From an uncultured Prevotellaceae bacterium (GTDB taxonomy: Bacteria > Bacteroidota > Bacteroidia > Bacteroidales > Bacteroidaceae): a DNA stretch of 64,000 nt. The position numbers were made by a program, and so were the translations under genes. Below, piece after piece: positions 26,655 through 35,593 of this stretch; position 1 is the stretch's first letter, and every line of letters starts with the position of its first letter. The stretch lies in assembly GCA_902771785.1 (NCBI GenBank), contig CACXYH010000005.1, forward strand, positions 62,001 to 126,000, in the 5' to 3' direction. Under the pieces are notes generated by a model that worked only from the letters and a program-made list of their open reading frames with translations, was not told where the DNA came from and made no database searches.

Positions 26655-28703
26655 CTACTTAGTGCTACTCAGGATGCCCGTCTCCGTATCCCTGTGATTG
26701 AGCGTTCTGTTGATGTCGCGGTACTTGCGTCCGTGGGCGAAGTGCCAGGTCAGGTTCAGCGTCAGGCTGTTTCCGGCGTCGCTGTCGGTGCTTGCGTAGC
26801 TCTTCTTAATGTAGCGGTTCTTCAGCTCTGAGCGCATGCCCGTGGGGTGGGCGCAGAAGAAGTAGCCCGCGTAGGCCGATAGCGTAAGGCTGCGCGAGAG
26901 TCGGTAGCTGGCGCTCAGTTGCCAGTTGGCTCCCTGGTGTCCTTCGTTCTCGCCCTCCATCCAGTTCCATCCGTTGTCGCCATAGGCCGTAAAGGTCCAG
27001 CGTCCCAGGTAGGCTTGCAGCCAGGCGGCGCCGTTGGCCGAGGTGTAAGTATGGGTGTAGTCGTCGCCGTAGTTGAAGAAGCGGTACAGGCCGCAATAGG
27101 CAGTAAAGTCGAGCTTCTCGGGTATGATGGTCCAGCGTATGAGTGGCTGAATGAAGAAGAAGTCGCAGCCCTTCTGGTTTGTCTGGGTTGTGAGGAAGCG
27201 GTTGTTGGCCGTCCGCGTCACCTTCGGCATGTTGCAGTTGTCGTTCAGCCGGTAGTATCCCTGCAGTTCGGCCATCAGGGTGGGCGCGGTGTAGGTCAGC
27301 CGCAGGTCGTGCGAGGTCACCCGGTTGGGTTCAATATCGGGGTTGCCCAGTAGCGTTTCGCGGCTGTTTTGCTTGATGCTCACGCTGCTGATGAGGGCTA
27401 TCTGCGACACGTGCTGCGAGATTTCGAAGTCGTACTTCAGCCGCAGACGGCGGGTGAGCGGGTAGGAGAGCGACAGCTTGGGGCGCATGAGCAGGAAGTC
27501 GTGCTTGTGGCGATCTTGGCTGAAGTAGCGTCGGCTCAGCCCGAAGCCGGCCACGTAGCCGAGCTTTTGCCACAGATGGCCGCTCAGTTGGCCAAATCCG
27601 TAGAGCATAGAAGTGTGCAGGCTGTTGTGGGCATCGGCATCTCCCGTGTAGTGATTGTCCATGTATCGCTGCCCGAACTGCAGTCCTGCAGAGAGATTGA
27701 AGGGTTGCAGACGGTTTTCGTAGACGGTTTCTGCCCATAGCGAGTAGGTCTTTCCGCGCGTGTCGTAGGCATAGGCCGAGCCTTCGTTGCTCTCCGTGTG
27801 GCTGCTGCTTCCTATGTAGGTGGCAACGACATTGGCCGTGAGCGACTGGTGCTGGCGGAAGTCGCGATGGAAGTAGAGGTCGAGCGACGGCGACTTTGAC
27901 TTGCTGTAGCCTTCGTTGTCGAAGGTGGTCGTCGCGCCTTCTTCCGTGAACAGGCGGCGGTCGGAGCTGCGCGAGGGGCCGATGGGGGCGCTCATGTTCA
28001 GCTTTGCCTGGAACACATAGGCCGAGTCGCACAGGCTGTAGGTCAGCCCGATGCCGTAGCCTTTGCTGCTGGAGGTGCTCGAGAGCAGGCGTCGCTCGGT
28101 GTGGTAGAGGCTTCCGTCGTTGAGCAGATAGGTGGCCGACTCGTGCTGGCGGTAGCCGTTAGCGTGCTGATACTTGGCGTTGCAGCTCACGCCCAGCTCG
28201 CTCTTGCCCATGTTCCACTTGCCGAATACGGTTCCATTCCCGTTGGCGGTGGTAAGTGCCTGCGTCAGATCGGCGCCCACCACGTAGCCGCTGACGGGCT
28301 GAAGCACCTTGATGTCGATGACATAGGCCACATCGTCGCCGAAACGAACGCCCGGATGGTCGATGAAGTCGATGCGCTCAACGGCTTTCATGTCCATCGA
28401 CAGCAGGTCGGCTACGGAGGCGTCCGTGTCGTTGATGCGTACCACCACGCGCCCTGAAGCGGTCAGAGCCGTGATGCTGTGAAGTGGTTCGTCGATGCGG
28501 ATGTGGGGCAACGCCAGCTTGTTGAGCAGCGAATAGCCCGAGGTCGACGACTCCAGCTGCTGCTGTGTGGGGTAGATGACTTGGCGGTCGGCCTGCTGCA
28601 CTACGCGTGCTCCCTTGACGACCACCTCTTTCAGTTCCACTTCCTGCGCCTGCATCCATGCAGCCGAAGTAGAAAGAAACACAAGAAAAACAATTCTCTT
28701 CAT
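26655..28703 (-). CDS. Outer-membrane beta-barrel / TonB-receptor-like protein
   Basis: A 682-residue protein from the ATG at 28703, placed by a promoter box at 28730. A signal peptide (KRIVFLVFLSTSAAWMQAQ) precedes a plug-like domain without a carboxypeptidase-like extension: LKEVVVKGARVVQQADRQVI, VRINDTDASVADLLSMD, KAVERIDFIDHPGVRFGDD. Residues 150-682 are alternating, aromatic-rich beta strands (the outer membrane beta-barrel family, PF14905-like). No SusD partner is next to it. Substrate unknown. It lies directly downstream of the membrane-anchored winged-helix regulator, which may control it. Confidence 0.85.
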   Translation of the reverse strand: MKRIVFLVFLSTSAAWMQAQEVELKEVVVKGARVVQQADRQVIYPTQQQLESSTSGYSLLNKLALPHIRIDEPLHSITALTASGRVVVRINDTDASVADLLSMDMKAVERIDFIDHPGVRFGDDVAYVIDIKVLQPVSGYVVGADLTQALTTANGNGTVFGKWNMGKSELGVSCNAKYQHANGYRQHESATYLLNDGSLYHTERRLLSSTSSSKGYGIGLTYSLCDSAYVFQAKLNMSAPIGPSRSSDRRLFTEEGATTTFDNEGYSKSKSPSLDLYFHRDFRQHQSLTANVVATYIGSSSHTESNEGSAYAYDTRGKTYSLWAETVYENRLQPFNLSAGLQFGQRYMDNHYTGDADAHNSLHTSMLYGFGQLSGHLWQKLGYVAGFGLSRRYFSQDRHKHDFLLMRPKLSLSYPLTRRLRLKYDFEISQHVSQIALISSVSIKQNSRETLLGNPDIEPNRVTSHDLRLTYTAPTLMAELQGYYRLNDNCNMPKVTRTANNRFLTTQTNQKGCDFFFIQPLIRWTIIPEKLDFTAYCGLYRFFNYGDDYTHTYTSANGAAWLQAYLGRWTFTAYGDNGWNWMEGENEGHQGANWQLSASYRLSRSLTLSAYAGYFFCAHPTGMRSELKNRYIKKSYASTDSDAGNSLTLNLTWHFAHGRKYRDINRTLNHRDTETGILSSTK

Positions 28704-28729
28704 ACGCTTGTCTCGTTTTTTTGTTGAGT

Positions 28730-28738
28730 GCAAAGGTA
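28730..28738 (-). promoter_or_regulatory. Promoter -7 box of the outer-membrane barrel gene
   Basis: Minus strand TACCTTTGC, with TTCG 20 bp upstream. It puts the transcript start about 20 nt before the ATG at 28703 and argues against the longer frame starting at 28799. Confidence 0.7.
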
Positions 28739-28798
28739 TGAAGAGAATGTGGGAAAGGCGAATTATTTGTCTGACATTAGTCTGACATTTCGCTGACA

Positions 28799-29497
28799 TT
28801 AGGCTAACTTGCTGTCTGTCAACTGATAGGAGCGTCCCCTGTCAGAGTCGATTCTGAGGTCGGAATGGGCTTCGAGCACGGTTTTCAAGCGCCGTATCAG
28901 CGTGTAGAGCGTCTCGCTGGCGTCGTCTTTCTTCGGCCACAGCGCCTCGCAAATCTCTGTTTTCGTCAGCCGGTGCTCGGCTGAGAGGAAGAACATGAGC
29001 ATGAGTTGGTGCTGCATGGGCGTGAACTTCACCTCGCTGCCGTCGGCGGTGTAGAAGCGTTGCTGGCTGAGCGTGAGCCGGCCAAAGCTGAGGCCGCTGG
29101 CTGCCAGGCGGATGCCTTCCTTGCGTCGGAGCCTGATGCCGCAGCCGAAAGCCCAGAGTAGTGCCGTCGAGGCGAGCGCTACGGAGGCCCGCTGGTCGCT
29201 CATCTTCCAGATGGTGAGGGTCGGGCAGTGGGGCGTGATGCGTAGCGAAGCACGCCTCGTGTCGAGCGAAAGCACGGCCTGACCGCGCAGCTCCGGCAAC
29301 TGCAGATGGCGGTTGAAGGTGCGAATGGTGTCGGGGGTGATGACGTCGCGCTGCTTCTCGCGCAGCGTCTGCATCAGCGCCTGCTGCATGTCGCTGTCGG
29401 CTTCGTGCTGGGCAACGCCGTAGTTGTGCCAGCCGACCAGCACCGACGAGGTGACGAGCAGCAGGAAAACGATGAGTGGATAGCGGTGCTTCATCAT
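28799..29497 (-). CDS. Membrane-anchored winged-helix transcription regulator
   Basis: A 232-residue protein from the ATG at 29497 (29494 also possible), overlapping the apgM stop as ATGATGA. It has an N-terminal membrane helix (RYPLIVFLLLVTSSVLVGW), a periplasmic segment of about 75 residues, a second hydrophobic segment (ASVALASTALLWAFGCGI), and a C-terminal OmpR-type winged helix: EVKFTPMQHQLMLMFFLSAE, LTKTEICEALWPKKDDASE, LYTLIRRLKTVLEA. No receiver domain is present. This inverts the ToxR layout (DNA-binding domain last). It probably senses an envelope signal and binds DNA from the membrane; the adjacent outer-membrane barrel gene is the natural target. Confidence 0.83.
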   Translation of the reverse strand: MMKHRYPLIVFLLLVTSSVLVGWHNYGVAQHEADSDMQQALMQTLREKQRDVITPDTIRTFNRHLQLPELRGQAVLSLDTRRASLRITPHCPTLTIWKMSDQRASVALASTALLWAFGCGIRLRRKEGIRLAASGLSFGRLTLSQQRFYTADGSEVKFTPMQHQLMLMFFLSAEHRLTKTEICEALWPKKDDASETLYTLIRRLKTVLEAHSDLRIDSDRGRSYQLTDSKLA

Positions 29498-30726
29498 ACG
29501 CTCATGAAGGTTTGCATGAATTCCTGCAGGCGCAGCAGGCCGTAGCCGCCCGATGCGCACGACACTTCGTCGTAGCGCTGGACGTCGTCGGGCTCAATGT
29601 CTCTGTGATAGATGAGGAAGGGAACGGGCTGCCCCACGTGGATGCGCATCTCTACGGGCGTCAGGTGGTCGGGCAGCACGGCGATGGCTACGGGGTCGCT
29701 CCACTGGAGGGTGGCCTCGTAGATGGGCTTGACGAGTCGCTGGTCGAGGTATTCGATGGTCTTCAGCTTCAGCTCGAGGTCGCCGTCGTGGCCGGCTTCG
29801 TCGCTGGCCTCTACGTGCAGGAAGACGAAGTCGTGGCGCTTCAGCGCCTCGATGGCGGCTTGGGCCTTGCCCTCGTAGTTGGTGTCGGCAAGCCCGGTGG
29901 CTCCCTCTACCTTGACGATGTGAAGGCCGGCATAGCGGCCGATGCCCTGAATGAGATCGACGGCCGAGATGACTGCGCCCGACTTCACCTGCGGATACTG
30001 CTGCATGAGCGTGGCCATAGAGGGCCGATAGCCGCCGCTCCAGGGCCAGATGCTGTTGGCTTGACGCTCGCCTCGCGCCGCGCGCTCCTGGTTGAAGGGG
30101 TGCTCGGCGAGCAGCTGCTGCGACTTCAGGATGAGGTCGTTCAGCAGGTTGGCGGTTTGTTCGGCCGACAGTTCGTTGTCGTCGGGGGCGTTCTCCTCAG
30201 GGCGAACGAGCAGCGGCTGCCACGCTTCGTTGGGATGGTCGTGGGGCGGAGCGCAGACGATGTGCTTCGAGCCGCCCTTGATGATGAGCAGGTGCCGATA
30301 CTGTATGCCGGCGATGAAGCGCACGCGCTCGCTGCCCAGGTGCTGGTTGAGATAGTCGATGAGCACGCGGGCGTCGGCGGTTTGCAGGTTTCCGCCGTTG
30401 TGGGTGACGATTTTGCCGTCGGCCAGGGTGATGATGTTGCAGCGCAGAGCCAGGTCGCCGTCGGCCATATCGTAGCCTATGCTGGCGGCTTCGAGGGGAC
30501 CTCGCCCTTCGTAGACCTTGTTGAGGTCGTAGCCGAGAATGGCGGTGTTGGCCACTTCGGAGCCGGGCGGAAATCCTTCGGGCACGGTGATGAGCCGGCC
30601 AGTGCGCCCCTGGCGGGCAAGCAGGTCCATCGTGGGCTTATGGGCGTATTGCAGGAGCGTCTTGTCTCCGAGGCGCTTTACGGGCAGGTCGGCCATGCCG
30701 TCGCCTAATATGATGATATGTTTCAT
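29494..30726 (-). CDS. apgM: Cofactor-independent phosphoglycerate mutase, archaeal (ApgM) type
   Basis: Interconverts 3- and 2-phosphoglycerate; alkaline-phosphatase superfamily. The 410-residue protein begins HIIILGDGMADLPVKRLGDK and has ANTAILGYDLNKVYEGRGPLEA, FLHVEASDEAGHDGD and VLPDHLTPVEMRIHVGQPVPF, the metal-binding blocks of the ApgM group rather than of GpmI (about 510). The stop codon overlaps the start of the winged-helix gene; 13 bp separate it from thrA upstream. In some genomes this family is annotated as a homoserine-kinase-like protein next to thrA, and that neighbourhood is seen here too. Confidence 0.9.
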   Translation of the reverse strand: MKHIIILGDGMADLPVKRLGDKTLLQYAHKPTMDLLARQGRTGRLITVPEGFPPGSEVANTAILGYDLNKVYEGRGPLEAASIGYDMADGDLALRCNIITLADGKIVTHNGGNLQTADARVLIDYLNQHLGSERVRFIAGIQYRHLLIIKGGSKHIVCAPPHDHPNEAWQPLLVRPEENAPDDNELSAEQTANLLNDLILKSQQLLAEHPFNQERAARGERQANSIWPWSGGYRPSMATLMQQYPQVKSGAVISAVDLIQGIGRYAGLHIVKVEGATGLADTNYEGKAQAAIEALKRHDFVFLHVEASDEAGHDGDLELKLKTIEYLDQRLVKPIYEATLQWSDPVAIAVLPDHLTPVEMRIHVGQPVPFLIYHRDIEPDDVQRYDEVSCASGGYGLLRLQEFMQTFMSV

Positions 30727-30739
30727 GGGCGCAAAGCGA

Positions 30740-33175
30740 TTATATGTTAGCGATTGACATGATGTTGGCGAAGACGCCGGCGGCCGTCACGCCTGCTCCG
30801 GCACCGTAGCCCTGAATGAGCATGGGGTACTCCTTGTAGCGCTCGGTGGTGAGCAGCACGATGTTGTTGGAGCCCTCGAGGCCGTAGAAGGGGTGGTGCT
30901 CGCCAACGGCTTCGAGCGATACGGTGGCCTTACCCAGCTCCATCTTGGCCACGAAGCGCCAGCGCTTGTGCTCCTGTTCGAGCACCTGGCGGCGGGCTTC
31001 GAAGTCGGCGTCGAGCTGCGGCAGGTTCTTCCAGAAGTCGTCGAGCGTGCCTTCGAAGAAGGAGTCGGGCATGAAGAGGTGCTTCTCTACGTCGTCTTGC
31101 TCCACCTGATAGCCAGCTTCGCGGGTCAGGATGACGAGCTTGCGGATGACGTCTTTGCCGCAGAGGTCTATGCGGGGGTCGGGTTCGCTGTAGCCGCGCT
31201 CCTTAGCCAGCCGCACGGTTTCGGAGAAGGGCACTTCGGCCGAGATGGTGTTGAAGATGAAGTTGAGGGTTCCTGAGAGCACGGCCTCAATCTTCAGTAT
31301 CTTGTCGCCCGAGTTGCGCAGGTCGTTGATGGTGCCGATGATGGGCAGGCCTGCGCCTACGTTGGTTTCGAAGAGGAACTTGACGCCTCGGCTCAGGGCC
31401 GTCTGCTTCAGCTGCCGGTAGTTGTCGTAGGCCGACGAGGCGGCTATCTTGTTGGCCGTCACCACCGAGATGTTGTGGCGCAGGAAGTCGAGATAGAGGT
31501 TGGCCACGTCGGCAGAGGCGGTGCAGTCGACGAAGACGGAGTTGAAGATGTTCATGCCGATGACCTCGTCGTGCAGTCGCTGTATGTCGCTTGTCTCTGC
31601 GGCGTCGAGCTGCTCGCGGTAGTTCACGAGGTCGAGCCCGTCGCGATTGAAGATGGCCTTGCGGCTGCTGGCTATGCCGACGACGTTGAGCTTGAGGCCG
31701 TTGCGCTGCTTCAGCTCCTCGTATTGCGAGCGTATCTGCTCAATCAGGTTGCCTCCCACGGTGCCCACGCCGCAGATGAAGAGGTTGAGCACCTTGTATT
31801 CTGACAGGAAGAAGGAGTCGTGAATGACGTTGAGCGACTTGCGCAGGAAGCGCCCGTCGACGACAAACGAGATGTTGGTTTCGCTGGCGCCCTGGGCACA
31901 AGCTATGACCGAGATGCCGCTGCGACCCAGCGTTCCGAACAGTTTGCCGGCAATACCTGGCGTGTGCTTCATGTTCTCGCCGACGATGGCGATGGTGGCA
32001 AGGCCGGTTTCGGCGTGCATGGGGAACATGGCTCCCGTCTCAATTTCCTTGGCAAACTCGTTGTTGAGCACTACGACGGCGGCATTGGCGTCTTCGTCGC
32101 GCACGCCGATGGACGTGGAGTTCTCTGAGGAGGCCTGCGACACCATGAACACCGAGATGCCGTTGTTGGCCAGACACGAGAAGATGCGGCGGTTGACGCC
32201 GATGACACCCACCATCGAAAGGCCGGTGACGGTGATGAGTGACGTGCCCTTGATGCTCGAAATACCCTTGATGGGCTTCTCGTTTTCCTCAATCTTCGAC
32301 TTGATGAGCGTGCCCGGATGCTCAGGGTTGAAGGTGTTCTTCACCTTGATGGGGATGTTCTTCACGCAGACGGGATAGATGGTGGGCGGATAGATGACCT
32401 TGGCGCCGAAGTTGCAGAGCTCCATTGCCTCGACGTAGGAGAGCTCGTCGATGGTGTAGGCCGTCTTGATGACGCGCGGGTCGGCGGTCATGAATCCGTC
32501 TACGTCGGTCCATATTTCCAGCACTTCGGCATTCAGCGCTGCCGCGATGATGGCGGCTGTGTAGTCGCTTCCGCCGCGTCCCAGGTTGGTGGTCTCATTG
32601 GTATTCTTGTCGGTGCTGATGAAGCCGGGGACGACTGCCACCGGCGGCATCTCCTGGAACTGCTCGCGAATGAGGCGGTTGGTCAGTTCGGCATCGAGCA
32701 CGTGCTTTCCGTTCTTATGTTCGGTCTTGATGAACTTGCGTGAGTTCATGCGGCGTCCGCCCTTGATGAGCGTGGCCACAATGTGCGACGAGAGGCGCTC
32801 GCCGTAGCTGACGATGGCGCACTGGGTCTTCTCCGAGAGGTCGTGGATGAGGTAGACGCCGAAGAAAATGCTCTTCAGCTGCTCGAACAGCTGATCTACC
32901 TTATTGAATAGGTCGACGCGCTTCTGTGGGTCGGTGATGATGGTGTCAATCATCTGGTGATGACGTTCCACCATTGCTTCGAACTCGTCCTTGTAACGTT
33001 CGTCGCCGTTGAGGGCCAATTGCGAGGTGGCCAGCAGCTTGTCGGTGATGCCTCCCAGGGCGCTTACTACTACTACGACAGGTTGAGTCCGTGCCTCTGC
33101 CTCCACAATTTTCTTTAAGCTTAGAATGCTTTTTACGGAACCTACGGACGTTCCGCCAAATTTCAATACTTTCAT
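30740..33175 (-). CDS. thrA: Bifunctional aspartokinase / homoserine dehydrogenase
   Basis: Catalyses the first and third steps from aspartate to threonine and methionine. Of 811 residues, the kinase occupies about 1-285 (KVLKFGGTSVGSVKSI, TNLGRGGSDYTAAIIAAAL, EIWTDVDGFMTADPRVI), two ACT-type regulatory domains about 310-455 (VTGLSMVGVIGVNRRIFSCL, IAIVGENMKHTPGIAGKLF), and homoserine dehydrogenase 465-811 (LFICGVGTVGGNLIEQI, ETNVGAGLPIIGTINDL, GYSEPDPRIDLCGKDVIRKL). The ACT domains suggest threonine feedback. A consensus promoter at 33237-33269 gives a leader of about 55 nt with no Thr/Ile-rich leader peptide, so no classic attenuator is seen. Confidence 0.97.
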   Translation of the reverse strand: MKVLKFGGTSVGSVKSILSLKKIVEAEARTQPVVVVVSALGGITDKLLATSQLALNGDERYKDEFEAMVERHHQMIDTIITDPQKRVDLFNKVDQLFEQLKSIFFGVYLIHDLSEKTQCAIVSYGERLSSHIVATLIKGGRRMNSRKFIKTEHKNGKHVLDAELTNRLIREQFQEMPPVAVVPGFISTDKNTNETTNLGRGGSDYTAAIIAAALNAEVLEIWTDVDGFMTADPRVIKTAYTIDELSYVEAMELCNFGAKVIYPPTIYPVCVKNIPIKVKNTFNPEHPGTLIKSKIEENEKPIKGISSIKGTSLITVTGLSMVGVIGVNRRIFSCLANNGISVFMVSQASSENSTSIGVRDEDANAAVVVLNNEFAKEIETGAMFPMHAETGLATIAIVGENMKHTPGIAGKLFGTLGRSGISVIACAQGASETNISFVVDGRFLRKSLNVIHDSFFLSEYKVLNLFICGVGTVGGNLIEQIRSQYEELKQRNGLKLNVVGIASSRKAIFNRDGLDLVNYREQLDAAETSDIQRLHDEVIGMNIFNSVFVDCTASADVANLYLDFLRHNISVVTANKIAASSAYDNYRQLKQTALSRGVKFLFETNVGAGLPIIGTINDLRNSGDKILKIEAVLSGTLNFIFNTISAEVPFSETVRLAKERGYSEPDPRIDLCGKDVIRKLVILTREAGYQVEQDDVEKHLFMPDSFFEGTLDDFWKNLPQLDADFEARRQVLEQEHKRWRFVAKMELGKATVSLEAVGEHHPFYGLEGSNNIVLLTTERYKEYPMLIQGYGAGAGVTAAGVFANIMSIANI

Positions 33176-33236
33176 TTCTGAATTACGTTTAGTTCTTGGC
33201 GCCCCGCAACAACCGGGGTGTTACTCCATTCGGGGT

Positions 33237-33269
33237 GCAAATTTAGTAAGAATTATTCTTATGACCAAA
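33237..33269 (-). promoter_or_regulatory. Promoter of thrA-apgM
   Basis: Minus strand TTTG (33266-33269), 20 bp, TAAATTTGC (33237-33245). The leader contains a small hairpin, CCCCG-GTTGTTG-CGGGG, about 30 nt before the ATG. Confidence 0.8.
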
Positions 33270-33309
33270 GGTTTGGGCCATAAAAATGGGTTGAAAAAAG
33301 CTGTTAGGC

Positions 33310-33410
33310 GCACTAATCGCTGCGATTAGTGCCGTGAATCCACCCGATTAGTGCCGTGAATCGCTTCGATTAGTACCGTGAATCCCTGCGATTAGTGCCG
33401 CTAATCTCAG
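33310..33410. repeat. 22-bp-period array with GATTAGTGCCGTGAATC cores
   Basis: GCACTAATCG (33310-33319) and CGATTAGTGC (33323-33332) are perfect 10-bp inverses. CGATTAGT then starts at 33323, 33345, 33367 and 33389, exactly 22 bp apart each time; each unit continues G/A-CCG(T/C)(G/T)AATC and ends in five or six variable bases. It lies between the lipoprotein terminator and the thrA promoter. Confidence 0.88.
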
Positions 33411-33423
33411 CTGTTGATGGGCG

Positions 33424-33462
33424 TGAAAATAAAGAAGGAGGCCTCTTGTGAGCCTCCTTCTT
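33424..33462 (-). terminator. Terminator of the 33481 lipoprotein gene
   Basis: AAGAAGGAGGC (33452-33462, minus strand) pairs perfectly over 11 bp with GCCTCCTTCTT (33432-33442), followed by TATTTTC. Confidence 0.85.
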
Positions 33463-33480
33463 GCAGTTACAGTAGGGTGA

Positions 33481-33894
33481 TTAGTTCTTGTATTCCTTCT
33501 TGAAGCTAAGTCCGTTGCCGCTGACGGTAACAATGATTCTCGAGCTATGCCACTCTGTGTACTGGTTGATGAGGGCGGTGTGAGCAGCGCTTGCAGCGGT
33601 GTTCACGCGGTCGGATACCTGCTCTTTGGTCTCACTTGTCGACTTTGCCACAACCTTCAGAGTCTTGCTGCTGCCAGAACCTTCGATAGTTCCAACTGTC
33701 TTCAGGGCTTGGTCGTAGGCAGCCTGAATAGCCACCAGCTCTTGCGGCTCGGGGTTGTTGCTCTCTACTTTGTAGCTATAAGCATAGGTTCTGGGAGAGT
33801 TGTCGTCGTCGTCATCGTCGCTACCACATGATGTGAATGCGAAAGGCAGGGCAAAAAGCAGCGTTGCCATCAATACTTTAATGCTGAATTTCAT
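33481..33894 (-). CDS. Surface-type lipoprotein, unknown function
   Basis: A 137-residue lipoprotein. The signal peptide ends at the lipobox FAFTSC; the mature N-terminus GSDDDDDDNSP is the acidic stretch typical of Bacteroidota lipoproteins exported to the cell surface. The rest is a compact domain with YAYSYKVESNNPEPQELVAI, a helix-rich middle (AYDQALKTVG, QVSDRVNTAASAAHTALINQ) and a closing strand pair (RIIVTVSGNGLSFKKEYKN). I do not recognise the family. It is a single gene with its own exact promoter (33939-33971) and terminator. Confidence 0.8.
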   Translation of the reverse strand: MKFSIKVLMATLLFALPFAFTSCGSDDDDDDNSPRTYAYSYKVESNNPEPQELVAIQAAYDQALKTVGTIEGSGSSKTLKVVAKSTSETKEQVSDRVNTAASAAHTALINQYTEWHSSRIIVTVSGNGLSFKKEYKN

Positions 33895-33938
33895 TGTTTT
33901 AAATGTTTTAAGAGTTTATAATGTTAATTGTTTTGAGT

Positions 33939-33971
33939 GCAAAGATAGGCACTTTTTTTAAGATAAACAAA
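33939..33971 (-). promoter_or_regulatory. Promoter of the 33481 lipoprotein gene
   Basis: Minus strand TTTG (33968-33971), 20 bp, TATCTTTGC (33939-33947): an exact consensus match. Confidence 0.8.
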
Positions 33972-34001
33972 ACATTTGCCGTCTTTTTGCAGATTTTTCT
34001 G

Positions 34002-34009
34002 TAATTTTG
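34002..34009 (+). promoter_or_regulatory. Promoter -7 box of the FAD oxidoreductase gene
   Basis: TAATTTTG matches TAnnTTTG, 28 bp before the ATG at 34038; TTTG upstream is 23 bp away, slightly too far. Confidence 0.5.
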
Positions 34010-34037
34010 TACGCGATTAGATGAATGGCTAACGATT

Positions 34038-35588
34038 ATGACCAACGAATACCAGATAAGGGTGCTGCCCCAGATAGCAGCCAGCGAGGAAGCCATCAAG
34101 CAGCTTCTGGCCGACGAACACGGGCTCGACGCAAAAAGCATCAACGGCATCCGCATCCTGAAAAGAAGTATTGATGCCCGCCAGCGCACCATTTACGTAA
34201 ACCTGAAAGTGAGGGCTTACGTCAACGAGCTGCCGGCTGACGACGCGTTCACTCGCACAGAATATCCTGACGTCAGCGGCCGCCGGCAAGCCATCGTCGT
34301 AGGTGCAGGACCTGGCGGACTCTTTGCTGCCCTGCGGCTCATTGAGCTGGGTGTGCGCCCGATTGTGCTCGAACGTGGCAAGAACGTGCACGACCGCAAG
34401 CGCGACTTGGCCAACATCTCGCGCAGCCAGCAGGTAGACGAGGAAAGCAACTACTGCTTCGGCGAGGGTGGGGCAGGCGCCTACTCTGACGGCAAGCTCT
34501 ACACCCGCTCGAAGAAGCGCGGAAGCGTCGACAAGATTCTCAACGTGTTCTGCCAGCATGGGGCTTCGACGGTCATCCTTGCCGATGCCCATCCGCACAT
34601 AGGAACCGACCGCCTGCCGCAGGTGATTGAGGCCATGCGTAATAATATAATAAGGTGTGGCGGTGAGGTTCACTTCCAGACGAAGATGACAAGGCTCCTT
34701 GTGCAGGGCGATAAGGTCGTGGGTTGCGAAGCTGACGGCCAAGAGTTTCTGGGGCCCGTCATCCTGGCCACCGGCCATTCTGCCCGCGACGTCTACCGAT
34801 ACCTGGCCGAAGCAAGGATAGAAATTGAGGCGAAGGGCATTGCCGTAGGCGTACGACTGGAGCATCCGTCTATGCTCATCGACCAGATACAGTATCATCG
34901 TCGTGAGGGCAGGGGGCGCTATCTGCCCGCGGCAGAGTATTCGTTTGTTACTCAGGTCGATGGGCGCGGCGTCTACAGCTTCTGCATGTGTCCTGGCGGC
35001 TTCGTCATTCCTGCCGCAACAGGGCCGGAGCAGATTGTCGTCAACGGCATGAGCCCTGCCAGCCGAGGAACGAAGTGGAGCAACAGCGGAATGGTGGTAG
35101 AACTGCGACCCGACGATATTGAGGGCGACGACGTGCTGAAGGTGATGCACTATCAAGAGCAACTGGAACGCAACTGCTGGCAACAGGGAAACATGAAGCA
35201 GACGGCTCCCGCTCAGCGTATGGCCGACTTCGTGAACGCCCGCCTCAGCTTCGACCTGCCGCCTTCGTCGTATGCTCCAGGATTGGTGTCGAGCCCGCTT
35301 CACTTCTGGCTGCCCAAACCCATAGCCAGCCGACTGCAGCAGGGGTTTAAAACCTTTGGCCGTCAGGCACATGGCTTCCTGACCAACGAGGCTGTGCTCA
35401 TTGCTACGGAGACGCGAACCAGCAGCCCTGTTCGCATTGTGCGCGACAACGACACGCTTCAGCACATTCGCCTGCAGGGTCTCTTCCCTTGTGGCGAAGG
35501 TGCCGGCTATGCTGGCGGAATCGTTTCGGCCGGAGTCGACGGCGAGCGCTGTGCCGAGCGTTGTGCCGAATACATGTGCAACCCATAA
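34038..35588 (+). CDS. FAD-dependent dehydrogenase (NAD(P)/FAD oxidoreductase)
   Basis: A 516-residue flavoprotein. After an N-terminal domain of about 90 residues (IRVLPQIAASEEAIKQLLAD), the dinucleotide fold IVVGAGPGGLFAALRLIELG binds FAD. NYCFGEGGAGAYSDGKLYTR, VILATGHSARDVYRYL and LFPCGEGAGYAGGIVSAGVDG are hallmarks of the COG2509 family of uncharacterised FAD-utilising dehydrogenases. No membrane or signal segments. The substrate is unknown. Single gene; convergent with galK across a 22-bp array. Confidence 0.87.
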   Translation: MTNEYQIRVLPQIAASEEAIKQLLADEHGLDAKSINGIRILKRSIDARQRTIYVNLKVRAYVNELPADDAFTRTEYPDVSGRRQAIVVGAGPGGLFAALRLIELGVRPIVLERGKNVHDRKRDLANISRSQQVDEESNYCFGEGGAGAYSDGKLYTRSKKRGSVDKILNVFCQHGASTVILADAHPHIGTDRLPQVIEAMRNNIIRCGGEVHFQTKMTRLLVQGDKVVGCEADGQEFLGPVILATGHSARDVYRYLAEARIEIEAKGIAVGVRLEHPSMLIDQIQYHRREGRGRYLPAAEYSFVTQVDGRGVYSFCMCPGGFVIPAATGPEQIVVNGMSPASRGTKWSNSGMVVELRPDDIEGDDVLKVMHYQEQLERNCWQQGNMKQTAPAQRMADFVNARLSFDLPPSSYAPGLVSSPLHFWLPKPIASRLQQGFKTFGRQAHGFLTNEAVLIATETRTSSPVRIVRDNDTLQHIRLQGLFPCGEGAGYAGGIVSAGVDGERCAERCAEYMCNP

Positions 35589-35593
35589 AAAAA

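Noticed and set aside
26655..28799. Long N-terminus for the outer-membrane barrel protein from 28799
   Set aside because: The region before 28703 contains the TACCTTTGC promoter box, and a good signal peptide starts at 28703.
33176..33236. Threonine attenuator or riboswitch before thrA
   Set aside because: The leader is about 55 nt with one 5-bp hairpin, no Thr/Ile-rich peptide and no terminator before the ATG.
33310..33410. CRISPR array
   Set aside because: The 22-bp units are contiguous with at most 5-6 variable bases, so there is no spacer; no cas genes are in the window.
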